Part shown: in pieces, positions 1 to 8,723 of the stretch | How positions within the stretch are numbered: the stretch's first letter is position 1 | Layout of the letters: each line of letters opens with the position of its first letter | Assembly: GCA_029959615.1 (NCBI GenBank) | Contig: JASCOD010000001.1 | Location: 496,001-560,000 of the forward strand | Direction of reading: 5' to 3' | Source: Flavobacteriaceae bacterium PS02338 | GTDB taxonomy: Bacteria; Bacteroidota; Bacteroidia; Sphingobacteriales; Sphingobacteriaceae | Length of the DNA: 64,000 bases | Made by a program: the position numbers and the translations under genes | Notes under the pieces: generated by a model | What the model saw: only the letters and a program-made list of their open reading frames with translations | Database searches by the model: none | Told to the model about the DNA's origin: nothing

Positions 1-1324
1 CACTGGATGTAAATGTATTGGTAGCTTGCGTTGGTGTGGCACCTCCGTCCCATTGATAGCTTACTCCACCAGACGCAGTAAGCGTAACGACATTACAACC
101 TGTATTGCTTCCTGTAATATCAGCTTGCCCAGCACCTATGGTAATGGTTTTTGATACTGTTGTAGAACAGCCAGTGGAGTTGGTTACTATTACAGAATAA
201 GTTCCGCTAGTAGTGAAAGTATTGGTCGCTTGGTTAGGTGTTAATCCACCGTTCCATTGATAGGTAGTGCCACCAGTAGCAGTAAGTACACTCGTTGCGC
301 TACAAGCAATACTATTATCAGTAATGCTTACCGTTGGACTCTGAGTTATCGTTACAATTTGATCAAACCGGTAAGTACAGCCTGTCGCATCAGTAGCAAT
401 AACATAATAACTTCCACTACTTCTAAAGGTATTGGTAGCAGAATTTGGGTTATCCCCACCATTCCATTGATAAGAAACAGCCCCAGAGGCCGTTAATGTT
501 GCTTCGTTACATCCATTTTTATCCCCTATAATTTTAAAGAGTGATGGCAGAAATTTGACCTCTTTAGAAGTTGAAGTTTTACATCCACTGGCATCGGTTA
601 CGGTAACAATATAAGTTCCGCTTTGTGTAAAAGAGTTCGTAGCAGAGTTTGGTCTATCGCCTCCAGTCCATTGGTAAGCAACACCTCCAGAAGCAGTTAA
701 GGTAATTTTGTCGCAAGCTTTGGTTTCCGCAATGTTAATTGGAAAAGGTGGTGGTCTTAATCCCCAAGTAATATTTGTATAATTTTCGGGGGTGGTAGAA
801 TTAATGGTTACACAATCAAAATCGCCAGGGAACATAATTATCGCATAACCTTCAATTCCAGTTAAAGAAGTGTTATCGTGGAACTCCATGTTTCCACCAT
901 CAAAAAGCACAACGTAGGGTTTCGAAAAGGTTAATTTAGAGCGTGTCCCACTACTAGCACCCAATGAAGCCAATAGCAAAACGGGGTTAGTAACAGTTTT
1001 CGAAAAACACATTTCTGTCGTTCCTCCTGCCCCTGCAGCCCAAGTAGTTGCTGGAACGGTATGATTTGGAATGGTTGCAGGATATGAAGCAAACCTTGAG
1101 TGGTTATAAATTTGTGGAGTAGAATTAAATGTAAAATTAGAAGTCATTGTCACTCCGATATTCTCACTTCCGTTAGCAATAGCTCCATTAGCTGCACGTC
1201 CAGTAAAATTACTCCATGTAGCCCAATTCACATTGTTACAGGCATCAAAAGTCTTCGTTATACCCCAAGTATGTTGGCAAATGAAGATGATTGTTAAGAA
1301 AAGAAATAGAGAGCATTTCTTCAT
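1..1324 (-). CDS. Secreted Ig-like/PKD-like repeat surface protein, N-terminal part (cut by window edge)
   Basis: The reading frame opens with ATG at 1322-1324 and runs off the left edge, leaving about 441 residues and no C-terminus. It begins with a signal peptide (MKKCSLFLFLTIIFICQ), then a domain of about 170 residues that I do not recognise. At least four repeats of 68-70 residues follow, each with YQWxGG, an ATNTF or ATNSF segment, and cysteines near TLTASG and TGC. The repeat period is direct: the CCATTG sites at 50, 254, 464 and 668 are 204, 210 and 204 bases apart. Such repeats occur in large Bacteroidota adhesins, often exported by the type IX system, but the C-terminal sorting signal would lie outside the window. 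It starts 6 bases after the stop of the methyltransferase-like gene, so the two are probably co-transcribed. The exact ligand or role is unknown. Confidence 0.8.
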   Translation of the reverse strand, partial: MKKCSLFLFLTIIFICQHTWGITKTFDACNNVNWATWSNFTGRAANGAIANGSENIGVTMTSNFTFNSTPQIYNHSRFASYPATIPNHTVPATTWAAGAGGTTEMCFSKTVTNPVLLLASLGASSGTRSKLTFSKPYVVLFDGGNMEFHDNTSLTGIEGYAIIMFPGDFDCVTINSTTPENYTNITWGLRPPPFPINIAETKACDKITLTASGGVAYQWTGGDRPNSATNSFTQSGTYIVTVTDASGCKTSTSKEVKFLPSLFKIIGDKNGCNEATLTASGAVSYQWNGGDNPNSATNTFRSSGSYYVIATDATGCTYRFDQIVTITQSPTVSITDNSIACSATSVLTATGGTTYQWNGGLTPNQATNTFTTSGTYSVIVTNSTGCSTTVSKTITIGAGQADITGSNTGCNVVTLTASGGVSYQWDGGATPTQATNTFTSS

Positions 1325-1330
1325 TGATTG

Positions 1331-1978
1331 CTATATAGCTAAGCAATTATTTTCTTTATAGAAAACCGAAGTTGCCTTATTATAAAAAAGACCAGGAGAA
1401 ATGCCGGAGAAAGAAAGTTCTTTAAATCCTTGCTTTTTTAAAAATATCCTAGCTTCTTCGTAATTTTCGCGTTCAGAGTCGTCTAGTATCAAAACTCCTT
1501 TTTCAGATAACGCCTCTATGCTGTATTTACAACAGTTGATACGATCTCTGCCGTCAACGATAATTAAATCAAACTTCTCATTAAGTAGTTTAGCCTTCTG
1601 GCTGTATTCTCCGCCCGGAATTAGCTTGGTGAAAATCATTTCTGCATTAGGGGCTTTTTCATTTACTATCTTTTTGTACCAAGCTTCATCATGCTCTACA
1701 GAAACCACTCTTTTTACATTTCTAGCATAGAACAATGTCGAATTTCCAGATCCGTATTCAAAAATTGTTAGGTCTTTGTTTAGCCTATCTTTAATAAAGT
1801 CAATGAACGAATAAGTTACCCAAGGAATAGGTTGGTTATCTGCATCTACCGCTTGATGATTATCGAAAGCAGTAAACCAGCCAATCGAAGCTAAATAACC
1901 TTTATGTCCGTATGATAATAGGGCAGATAAACGCTTAGGTTTTGCCACCAATGTTGCTAATGCTTTAAGTTTGCTCAA
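1331..1978 (-). CDS. SAM-dependent methyltransferase-like protein
   Basis: This 215-residue protein has a class I methyltransferase (Rossmann) layout. Residues 74-80 (EYGSGNS) form the glycine-rich SAM loop, VEHD near 94-97 has the acidic residue expected after strand 2, and FDLIIVDGRDR near 137-147 is the following strand. The substrate is not visible. The start codon is TTG at 1976-1978, overlapping the flippase stop as TTGA. There is no in-frame ATG before residue 113, so the TTG start is well supported. The overlap implies translational coupling with the flippase, and the repeat-protein gene follows 6 bases after its stop. A role in modifying a surface glycan or in its assembly is an inference from neighbours only. 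Confidence 0.75.
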   Translation of the reverse strand: MSKLKALATLVAKPKRLSALLSYGHKGYLASIGWFTAFDNHQAVDADNQPIPWVTYSFIDFIKDRLNKDLTIFEYGSGNSTLFYARNVKRVVSVEHDEAWYKKIVNEKAPNAEMIFTKLIPGGEYSQKAKLLNEKFDLIIVDGRDRINCCKYSIEALSEKGVLILDDSERENYEEARIFLKKQGFKELSFSGISPGLFYNKATSVFYKENNCLAI

Positions 1979-3306
1979 CGTTTAATAAATTTTTGAAATA
2001 GTGTAACCAAAAATAATGATTTTAACATCATTACTCCTTGTTTTTGCGTTTTAGGAATCACGAGTATTAGAAAAGTAGCTGTAAAATAAGCGATTAGCGT
2101 AGCAATGGCAGCTCCCATAATACCATATTTGGGGATGAGAAAAATGTTTAATACGATATTTACAACTGCACCTACTGCGGTTCTGAACAATGAGATTTTG
2201 GTATAACCTTCTGCAATTAGATATTGACTACTTGCAGAGCCTAAAAAGACGAAAATTCCTGCCCATACATGTACAGAAAGTACATGCGCACCACTCCAAA
2301 ATTCTTCTTTATAGATTATTCGGTAGGCTAAGGGTGATATAAACGTAGTGATAATGGCGATGCCTAAACTTAACCAAACCATTAGATCATACATGTTCTG
2401 CAACCTTTTCTGATACCTCTGCTGATCGTCTCTTTTGGCATTCATTATTGCCGGAAATACCGAAGTTACAATAGCCACGGGAATAAAATACCAGCTTTCG
2501 CTTAATTGTACCACTGTTGAATAAACGCCAAGCTGTCCAGACCCCAAATAGCTGTCAACCATTAATTGGTCTATCTTCATGTATAATGAGACTAATATAG
2601 CCGAAAAAGCCAGTGGCCATGAACTAGAGAGTAAATACTTGGCTACACTTTTTTCATATCTCAATGCTAATAAGCCTCCCGTTTTTTTTTGATAAAAGTA
2701 CAAGTAGCCTATCGCCAAAATGAGGGTGTCGAAAAATATTGCCCAGATAAACCATATCAAAGCTGCGTGATTTAGAATGAGCAGCAGTTTTACGATGGCA
2801 GAAAAAATATTTCCAAATACTTGCGTAAAGGTTACATACTTGGCTTGTACAGTAGCCTGAAAATAGCTGTCGGTAATATATAGCGCTTGAGTAATACCGC
2901 TCAAGCCAATTATCAAAATATAATGTAAAGGAGTTTGCGTAGGTGTAAAAAAATATTGGTTTACGAGATAACCAACATAGATTAAAGGCATTGCAGCTAA
3001 ACCGCCAATTAACTTTAATCGCAACGAAGTCCCTAAAAGTTCATCCTTTTTTTCAGGATGCTTTAACAATTCTCGGGTGGTAAAACCATCTAAACCAAGC
3101 GCAGCCGCGGCAATAAAAAAAGCCACAAAAGCCTGAGGATAGTTTAACAAGCCATTTTGATCCCTTCCCAGATAATTGGCAATGGCAAATCCAACTAAAA
3201 CCTTGATAAGTAAGCTTCCCACACGAGCAAGTATTAGCCAGCCCGTATTTTTAAAATACTTTTGCAGGGCATCTTGGTCAAAACCTTTGATATGGGGTAG
3301 TTTCAT
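1975..3306 (-). CDS. Polysaccharide/lipid-linked oligosaccharide flippase (Wzx-like)
   Basis: This 443-residue protein is almost entirely hydrophobic, with about 12 membrane segments separated by short basic loops. That fits the MATE/MVF-fold oligosaccharide flippases (Wzx/RfbX type, Polysacc_synt family), which move undecaprenyl-linked sugars across the inner membrane. The N-terminal segment with ARVGSLLIKVLVGFAIANYLG and the acidic-aromatic loops in the first half match the family pattern. It overlaps the methyltransferase-like gene by four bases. Only a methyltransferase-like gene and a surface repeat protein lie downstream in the window, so the sugar repeat unit it exports cannot be named. 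Confidence 0.85.
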   Translation of the reverse strand: MKLPHIKGFDQDALQKYFKNTGWLILARVGSLLIKVLVGFAIANYLGRDQNGLLNYPQAFVAFFIAAAALGLDGFTTRELLKHPEKKDELLGTSLRLKLIGGLAAMPLIYVGYLVNQYFFTPTQTPLHYILIIGLSGITQALYITDSYFQATVQAKYVTFTQVFGNIFSAIVKLLLILNHAALIWFIWAIFFDTLILAIGYLYFYQKKTGGLLALRYEKSVAKYLLSSSWPLAFSAILVSLYMKIDQLMVDSYLGSGQLGVYSTVVQLSESWYFIPVAIVTSVFPAIMNAKRDDQQRYQKRLQNMYDLMVWLSLGIAIITTFISPLAYRIIYKEEFWSGAHVLSVHVWAGIFVFLGSASSQYLIAEGYTKISLFRTAVGAVVNIVLNIFLIPKYGIMGAAIATLIAYFTATFLILVIPKTQKQGVMMLKSLFLVTLFQKFIKR

Positions 3307-3331
3307 TTATGCAGGCCTAATAGAAGAATCG

Positions 3332-3868
3332 TTAACTTAATGGAGATCCAACGGGTACAGCACAATCATGTCCGGGTTGGCCATGCGCAGGATTTATTTT
3401 TTGGCCACTTGACGGTTTTGGTGCAACTGGTTGCGGCGTAGAAGTTATTGTAGTAGTTGGTGCAGCTACTTTCTGAGCGTTGTTTTTTTGTGTTAGAGGA
3501 GCTCCAACAGGTACGGCACAATCATGACCAAGTTGCCCATGTGCAGGGTTTATTTTTTGAGTATTTGTCGGTTTTGGCGCTTCTGGTTTTGGTGTAACGA
3601 CAGCCGTCGGTGTAACGCTTGGTGTGGCTACTGCTTGCTGCAGCTTTTTTTGCTGTGCTAGTGGCGCACCTACTGGCAAGGCACAATCGTGTCCAGGTTT
3701 ACCATGTTCCGGATTAGTAAGTAAGCCACTTTGTTGTTCGATAGTTGGCTTAGCAGAAGTTTGTAAACCAGATAACTCGCTGGGAGTAGTCGTTTGTGTT
3801 TGATTGGTGCTTTTGCTGTTGCAGGCTGATAAGCTGATGAGCACTAGGCCGTAAAGAATTCTTTTCAT
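3332..3868 (-). CDS. Lipoprotein with three HGxxGHDCAxPVGxPL repeats
   Basis: This 178-residue protein starts with a lipoprotein signal peptide ending in the lipobox LSAC (Cys16). Three nearly identical 19-residue motifs lie at about 52-70, 107-125 and 159-177, following N-P-(E/A)-H-G-x-x-G-H-D-C-A-x-P-V-G-(A/S)-P-L. They are joined by linkers rich in Pro, Thr, Ala and Lys. Each motif has two His and one Cys, which could bind a metal or heme, but that is only inference. I recall similar HG..GH.C...VG.PL segments in other Bacteroidota proteins and know of no assigned function. The last repeat ends at the very C-terminus. The flippase starts 25 bases downstream. Confidence 0.8.
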   Translation of the reverse strand: MKRILYGLVLISLSACNSKSTNQTQTTTPSELSGLQTSAKPTIEQQSGLLTNPEHGKPGHDCALPVGAPLAQQKKLQQAVATPSVTPTAVVTPKPEAPKPTNTQKINPAHGQLGHDCAVPVGAPLTQKNNAQKVAAPTTTITSTPQPVAPKPSSGQKINPAHGQPGHDCAVPVGSPLS

Positions 3869-3909
3869 GGTAAATTATTTTTCTGCAATATCGGCATAAT
3901 TTTACGCTA

Positions 3910-4440
3910 CTACTGAAAACTATTTTCGATACGTTTTAACTGCTGATAATGATGATTAAGATGTATCTGAATAAACCGTAACCATTGTTTGGCGTTAAGA
4001 TAACCAATTACTGGGTGTTTTACCTTGATCTTAGTATCTGCATTTTTAATTTTTGGATATGCTTGTGCCAATTGTAGCTCAAAGTCCGTAATAAATTGTT
4101 GGGCGGCCGAAGTACTTATTTTCTTTACTCTTACCGCAATTTTAGCTGGAGCCTTAAATTTTCTACCAGGAGGAAATGCACCAAAAAATAAAATGGCTTT
4201 TACAATAAAGGCAGTTGATTTAGTTTTTCCCCCACCTTTGATACAATTGTTCAAAGCAATTAGCGAAAGTAGACTCGAATCGAAAATATGAGAGTAAACC
4301 TCGCTATAACTCCAACCTCCAATTGGAGGCTCTATCTGGAAATTGGCAGAACCAAGGTGGTCTAACTTTTGCCTATAAGCCTCTGCCGTTGTTAAAATAG
4401 ATTGGTATATCTTTTCAATCCTCATAAGCGAAAATAACAT
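3910..4440 (-). CDS. DinB/YfiT-like four-helix protein
   Basis: This 176-residue protein looks like the DinB/YfiT metal-dependent four-helix bundle family. It has a helix with GGWSYSEVYSHIFDSS supplying the first His, and the C-terminal stretch RFIQIHLNHHYQQLKRIEN supplies HxxHH-like ligands. In characterised relatives these histidines bind a divalent metal and the proteins act as thiol-dependent transferases or damage-inducible proteins. The substrate here is unknown. Two starts are possible, ATG at 4440 and ATG at 4425 (MRIEKIYQ); the second would give a more typical N-terminus. The YjjG-like gene ends 29 bases upstream. Confidence 0.7.
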   Translation of the reverse strand: MLFSLMRIEKIYQSILTTAEAYRQKLDHLGSANFQIEPPIGGWSYSEVYSHIFDSSLLSLIALNNCIKGGGKTKSTAFIVKAILFFGAFPPGRKFKAPAKIAVRVKKISTSAAQQFITDFELQLAQAYPKIKNADTKIKVKHPVIGYLNAKQWLRFIQIHLNHHYQQLKRIENSFQ

Positions 4441-4469
4441 CTATTTTAGCGAAATCGTTTAAAATTGTA

Positions 4470-5159
4470 CTAAAAATGATTTAATAGTTCCTCTAAATGA
4501 TAGATCTGCTCGCTAACATCATCTGGCTTATCGGCTTTCAGTGGGTTAAAGAAAATAGCCCGCATGCCAAAATTCTGCGCACCGTAAATATCAGCTTCTA
4601 AACTATCTCCAATCATAATGCTTTCCTGCTTATATGCCTGAGCTAAATTTAAAGCGTGTTCAAATATAGCTTTGTCTGGCTTATTTACACCCACATCCTC
4701 AGAAATCACCACGTTTTTAAAATACGGATTGAGGTTGGAAACCCTCATTTTGGTAAGCACAGCCTCTTTAAAACCGTTAGAAATAATATGTAAATGATAT
4801 TTCTTTTGCAGATAGGTGAGCACTTTTTCTGCACTTTCAAACAGATTAGTTTTGGTAGGTCCCATTGCGACATAATCTTCTTCAAACTGCGTTGGAATTA
4901 AATCAGGCTTGATGCCCAACTCCAAAAAGGTTTTTCTAAAGCGTTCTTCTCTTAAAGCCTGTTTTGTGATTTTCCCTAAATGATATTGCGCCCAAAGTTG
5001 GTGATTGTTTACCGTATAAGTAGCTATGAACTTCTCCGCAGAAGCCAGTCCCAATTCTTTAAGCTTATAAACTTCGTAAAGCTCCATCAGTGTTTCGTTT
5101 GCATTACGATCAAAATCCCAAATGGTGTGGTCAAGGTCGAAGAAGATATGCTTAATCAA
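4470..5159 (-). CDS. YjjG-family HAD pyrimidine nucleotidase
   Basis: This is a 229-residue haloacid dehalogenase (HAD) hydrolase. The catalytic DxDxT motif is at residues 8-12 (DLDHT), followed by the family signature IWDFDRNANETL. Motif II is the SNG of IISNGF, and motifs III and IV end in NKPDKAIF and GDSLEADI. The length and N-terminus match the YjjG nucleotidases, which hydrolyse non-canonical pyrimidine nucleoside monophosphates and so clean the nucleotide pool. The start codon is TTG (5157-5159). No in-frame ATG lies close upstream, and a -7 box sits 29 bases before it. The upp gene nearby also concerns pyrimidines, but 110 bases separate them. Confidence 0.85.
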   Translation of the reverse strand: MIKHIFFDLDHTIWDFDRNANETLMELYEVYKLKELGLASAEKFIATYTVNNHQLWAQYHLGKITKQALREERFRKTFLELGIKPDLIPTQFEEDYVAMGPTKTNLFESAEKVLTYLQKKYHLHIISNGFKEAVLTKMRVSNLNPYFKNVVISEDVGVNKPDKAIFEHALNLAQAYKQESIMIGDSLEADIYGAQNFGMRAIFFNPLKADKPDDVSEQIYHLEELLNHF

Positions 5160-5188
5160 TGTATTAAAAGTTAAATATTGTGATGCTA

Positions 5189-5196
5189 CAAAGTTA
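5189..5196 (-). promoter_or_regulatory. -7 box (TAACTTTG) upstream of the YjjG-like gene
   Basis: On the minus strand this reads TAACTTTG, an exact match to the Bacteroidota -7 consensus TAnnTTTG. It lies 29 bases before the TTG start at 5159. No clear TTTG is seen at the -33 position, so only half of the promoter is supported. Confidence 0.45.
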
Positions 5197-5269
5197 TGCG
5201 AATAAAAAGAGTATTAAAGAAGCATCGCTGTTTATTGCGGCAAGCTGACAACCGAAACAGCAGAATGAG

Positions 5270-5914
5270 CTACTGCTTTACTCCATAAGCCAAATCTCCA
5301 GCATCTCCCAGTCCGGGTACGATATAACTTTTGCTGGTCATTTCATCATCGATAGCGCCTAGCCACAAATCTGCTTTAGGTAAATTGGCACGAACATGTT
5401 TTACACCTTCTGCACTGGCAATAGCAGATACAATGTGTAATTTCTCAATTTTATAAGTGTTGATGAGTTCCTTTGCGCAAAGTACAATGCTTAATCCCGT
5501 AGCTAACATCGGGTCCGCAAGAATTACAGTTTTACCTTCCAGATCTGGAGCAGAAATATGTTCCATCTGTATCACAAAATCACCACTTTTTTTTGTTTTA
5601 CGATAAGCGGTAATAAACGCTGATTCTGCTTGGTCAAAAACACTTAACAAACCTTGGTGCATCGGTAAGCCAGCTCTTAATATCGTTGCCAAAACAGGCT
5701 GTTGTACTAATACCGAACTTGTAGCAATACCAAGCGGGGTTTGGGTTTCCACTTCCTTATATTTTAAGGTCTTGCTAATCTCGTAAGCGAAAAAGGCACC
5801 CAAACGTTCCATGTTTTTGCGGAAACGCATGGCATCTTTCTGGATTTGTTCATCCCTTATCTCGGCAATAAAGGTACGGGCGATAGAATTGTTTTTGCTT
5901 AGGTCGTATATCAT
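5270..5914 (-). CDS. upp: Uracil phosphoribosyltransferase
   Basis: This 214-residue protein matches Upp in length and motifs. The PRPP-binding loop is ILADPMLATG, and the C-terminal uracil-binding region is DLWLGAIDDEMTSKSYIVPGLGDAG. Early segments such as ATILRAGLPMHQGLL also match the family. It catalyses uracil + PRPP to UMP + pyrophosphate in the cytosol, the pyrimidine salvage step. It starts with ATG at 5912-5914. The sequence just upstream carries a four-unit heptad repeat (5923-5950) where a promoter would be expected, and no consensus -7 box is evident. Confidence 0.96.
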   Translation of the reverse strand: MIYDLSKNNSIARTFIAEIRDEQIQKDAMRFRKNMERLGAFFAYEISKTLKYKEVETQTPLGIATSSVLVQQPVLATILRAGLPMHQGLLSVFDQAESAFITAYRKTKKSGDFVIQMEHISAPDLEGKTVILADPMLATGLSIVLCAKELINTYKIEKLHIVSAIASAEGVKHVRANLPKADLWLGAIDDEMTSKSYIVPGLGDAGDLAYGVKQ

Positions 5915-5922
5915 GACCTAAA

Positions 5923-5950
5923 TTTACGATTTTAGATTTACGATTTTAGA
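5923..5950. repeat. Heptad repeat array (TTTACGA TTTTAGA, twice)
   Basis: Four consecutive 7-base units, TTTACGA, TTTTAGA, TTTACGA and TTTTAGA, lie just upstream of upp. The same two units recur at 42570-42583. The 7-base period is exact, and related arrays occur at several other intergenic sites in the window. Confidence 0.8.
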
Positions 5951-5993
5951 TTTTTGTGTGGACTTATAGTGTTATAACTCTTAATCCTAATAC

Positions 5994-7310
5994 CTAGTCC
6001 CTAATCCCTGATAAAGCCATCATCTTTTCATAAACCTCTTTCCATCCCTTCCAATGGCCAGTTTCCGAAATACTTTCATTGTGCCATAAGCTGCAAAATG
6101 TACCATCAACCATTTTTACACTTTCAACCAATTCATTGATAAGGATAATAGCCTGATTAGGAGATAATTTCAGGTATTTATACAAGGTTGTATCCATTAC
6201 GGCAAAAGGGTGCGCTTTAAGGTGCGACTGCTTTTCTAGCTGTAAATCGTACCAAAAGAAAGGCGTACAAGTTCCAGCCCTAAAGCCAACCTGTGAGGCA
6301 TACCCCATTGTATAATCATGGTTGATGCCCACCTTTATCAATTGAAGGTAGGTTTTTGGCAAATGAATTTTAAGGTAGTGCTGTCTCGAAATATCAATGG
6401 TTTTATCTAATAACGCATCAATAAGTGTCTTTTCTTCCTTTAATTTTACCACATTACTGTTCGATATATAAGAAGGATGTATACCGATTTTTGCCACCTT
6501 TGACGTATCTACAATCAATTTTTGTAGCAAGTCATCATTTGGATGGATATTTATATCGTGGCTTTTATCCCCTTTGTAAGAAAGCAAAAAGAAGAAAATG
6601 GCTTTCAAGCCGTATTTATCATGTATTTGATGCAAAAAATGGTAAGTATCAAAAGGATCCTTAATCTTTCCTACGCCAGTATTGATAATGTTCCTTAATC
6701 GCTCGGTATCACCCCTAACTATTGCCCTCAACAACCGAGCAGTGTTTTTAATGATACCACTCGATTTAAAATGGTAAGCCCTATCTATATCTATGGTAGG
6801 AATAAACTCAAACTTTCTACTTCCAAAATGAAGATCACTTAATTTATTCATTAAGAGATTCTTCAAAATGATAGCCCATTGATCTATTACAGGAATTTTT
6901 AACAGTCCAAGTTCGTACTGTAAGCTCAATTTTGCTGGAAATCTCAAATGTTCGTCGGCGGTGTACGGCAAATATTCTTCATATCTGCTGATAAAATAGA
7001 AGGAGGCCGAAAAGATATCGAAAGGCAAAGCACTATTTGCAACTGCAAAAGGTACTTTTTCATTTCCGAAATCTGTAATAATAATCTCTTGCTTTTCGAT
7101 GTTGTTTTTAGAGAGCAGTCCACTTGCTTTAAAGAATAATTCATCCCCTAATGCATCTTCGCTATAACTAAACTTTGGACCATCATATGCCAAAAATTGA
7201 CTGGAAACGCTGGTAAATTCAAAATCGCAACGCAATACCTCCCTAAAAATAAAATTGAAGATATATTTGACACGTGGGGTAACTTGAGGGCTAAAAACGA
7301 GCAATTGCAT
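5994..7310 (-). CDS. Polysaccharide deacetylase-like protein
   Basis: This 438-residue protein has an N-terminal region of about 165 residues of the kind that precedes the deacetylase fold in Bacteroidota (DUF7033 type, as I recall it). A (beta/alpha)-barrel-like half follows, beginning FIPTIDIDRAYHF near residue 165-180, where the ID-ID acidic pair stands where NodB-type enzymes bind metal. Later motifs include IHPSY near the middle and RAGTCTPFFWYDL and LWHNESISETGHW towards the end, the last resembling the usual terminal His motif. It has no signal peptide, so a cytoplasmic role is possible. The substrate, presumably an N-acetylated sugar, is not known. Confidence 0.7.
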   Translation of the reverse strand: MQLLVFSPQVTPRVKYIFNFIFREVLRCDFEFTSVSSQFLAYDGPKFSYSEDALGDELFFKASGLLSKNNIEKQEIIITDFGNEKVPFAVANSALPFDIFSASFYFISRYEEYLPYTADEHLRFPAKLSLQYELGLLKIPVIDQWAIILKNLLMNKLSDLHFGSRKFEFIPTIDIDRAYHFKSSGIIKNTARLLRAIVRGDTERLRNIINTGVGKIKDPFDTYHFLHQIHDKYGLKAIFFFLLSYKGDKSHDINIHPNDDLLQKLIVDTSKVAKIGIHPSYISNSNVVKLKEEKTLIDALLDKTIDISRQHYLKIHLPKTYLQLIKVGINHDYTMGYASQVGFRAGTCTPFFWYDLQLEKQSHLKAHPFAVMDTTLYKYLKLSPNQAIILINELVESVKMVDGTFCSLWHNESISETGHWKGWKEVYEKMMALSGIRD

Positions 7311-7546
7311 ATTTACTAAGATAATGAATAATGCCTGTTTATAGCTAAACGTTTTTGAATTTATTCTGATTTATTTGAAATAGAACAATCAAATGAAGTA
7401 ATTATGCTTGTTCTAAGTGTTGAATACCATCATTTCTTCAAAGAGAAAGAAATGATGATAGCCTTTCAGACAATAAAATACAGGTGTTTGGGAAATTTAA
7501 ATTACATCCTCAATTTTCAGAAGGGTTCTAGTCAATCTAAAGTTCT

Positions 7547-8050
7547 TTAAAAAGAGATTTTCATTTTTTTCTCTGGAAAGCTTGTTTTAGCGCTCTTTCT
7601 TCCTCCATTTTTTTCCACATGGAGAATATTCATTTGATCGTCGAACAAATCATATAGAATGCCATTGCTTAAAGTTAATTGCTTAAAAGATGCTATGTTG
7701 TCTATTTCGAGATATACGTTAGTAGCCTCATGATCATTTTCAAAACCAACGTAGTTTGCCTTTATAATTTTACCATCTACATTAAACATCACCGAACTTT
7801 CTAAATAGCTTTTAACAAAAGTATTCATCTCTTTTTCTCTATCCTTGCTATATAGATCAATTTTAGTTTTAAATCGCTTAGATAAAGCATTTTCAAAATC
7901 ATCCGTAAAAATTCTACAAGTTACCTCTAATGCTTTGGTTTTTGTATTATGTGATATTTCGGTAGTGCTTACATGAAATGGATGTTTGTTTGCATTAAAA
8001 ACAAGAGGGAGAATGAAAACAAGTAACAATTTTGAAAAGAAGATGTTCAT
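7547..8050 (-). CDS. DUF6702-family exported protein
   Basis: This 167-residue protein has an N-terminal signal peptide (MNIFFSKLLLVFILPLVFNA) followed by HPFHVSTTEISHN. That start, and a predicted beta-rich body with TCRIFTDDFENAL, fit the DUF6702 family as I know it. The function is unknown. It is divergently oriented to the HupE/UreJ-like gene and the M1 peptidase gene. I recall this set as neighbours in Bacteroidota genomes, so they may work together at the envelope, but that is inference. A -7 box lies 16 bases before its ATG. Confidence 0.75.
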   Translation of the reverse strand: MNIFFSKLLLVFILPLVFNANKHPFHVSTTEISHNTKTKALEVTCRIFTDDFENALSKRFKTKIDLYSKDREKEMNTFVKSYLESSVMFNVDGKIIKANYVGFENDHEATNVYLEIDNIASFKQLTLSNGILYDLFDDQMNILHVEKNGGRKSAKTSFPEKKMKISF

Positions 8051-8066
8051 TTTTTTTAACTATACT

Positions 8067-8098
8067 CAAAATTAAGCTAAAGAATTTAACTTAGACAA
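8067..8098 (-). promoter_or_regulatory. Promoter of the DUF6702 gene
   Basis: On the minus strand, TAATTTTG at 8067-8074 matches the TAnnTTTG -7 consensus. A TTG at 8096-8098 lies 21 bases upstream, as expected for the -33 element. The ATG at 8050 is 16 bases downstream of the box. Confidence 0.5.
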
Positions 8099-8126
8099 TA
8101 AATAACCGCTAAACTATCTCTTAAAA

Positions 8127-8711
8127 ATGTCTCTTGTCGATTTTTTCTTCTATTTTAAACTAGGGTGGTCACATATTGTAAGTTTAGATGCCCTAGATCA
8201 CCAGTTGTTTATTCTTGCGCTAATCGCAATTTATACAGTTAAACAATTTAAGCAGATACTTATTTTAGTTACTGCATTTACCATAGGGCATTCAATAACC
8301 TTGGCCTTAAGTACTTTTGACATTATTCGCATACAAAGCAATTGGGTAGAATTTTTAATTCCCTGCACCATTTTCATTACTGCACTTCTTAACATTGTCC
8401 GAAAAGAAAAAAAAGGCAGTAAAATACAACTTAATTATTATTTAGCACTTTTTTTCGGATTAATACACGGAATGGGATTTGCAAATTCGGTCCGTATGAT
8501 GCTGGCAAGAGACCAATATATAGGATGGGGATTATTTGGTTTTAATGTGGGCCTAGAAATTGGCCAAATTGTGTTTGTAGTATTGATACTATTAGTTGCT
8601 GTATTGATGCTAGATATTTTAAAAGTAAAACGAAGAGACTGGATTATATTTATTTCATCGGCTGTTTTTGCCTTAGCCTTACAAATGGCTTTACAGCGAA
8701 TGCCTTTTTAA
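8127..8711 (+). CDS. HupE/UreJ-like membrane protein
   Basis: This 194-residue integral membrane protein has about six hydrophobic segments. The conserved His and Asp positions of the HupE/UreJ_2 family are visible: GWSHIVSLDALDHQLF near the N-terminus, IGHSITLA, and GLIHGMGFA near the middle. Family members are thought to move nickel or other metals for hydrogenase or urease. No hydrogenase or urease gene lies in the window, so the metal and role here are uncertain. The M1 peptidase gene follows 12 bases after the stop, so the two probably form an operon divergent from the DUF6702 gene. Confidence 0.8.
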   Translation: MSLVDFFFYFKLGWSHIVSLDALDHQLFILALIAIYTVKQFKQILILVTAFTIGHSITLALSTFDIIRIQSNWVEFLIPCTIFITALLNIVRKEKKGSKIQLNYYLALFFGLIHGMGFANSVRMMLARDQYIGWGLFGFNVGLEIGQIVFVVLILLVAVLMLDILKVKRRDWIIFISSAVFALALQMALQRMPF

Positions 8712-8723
8712 CCAATTCAAATT

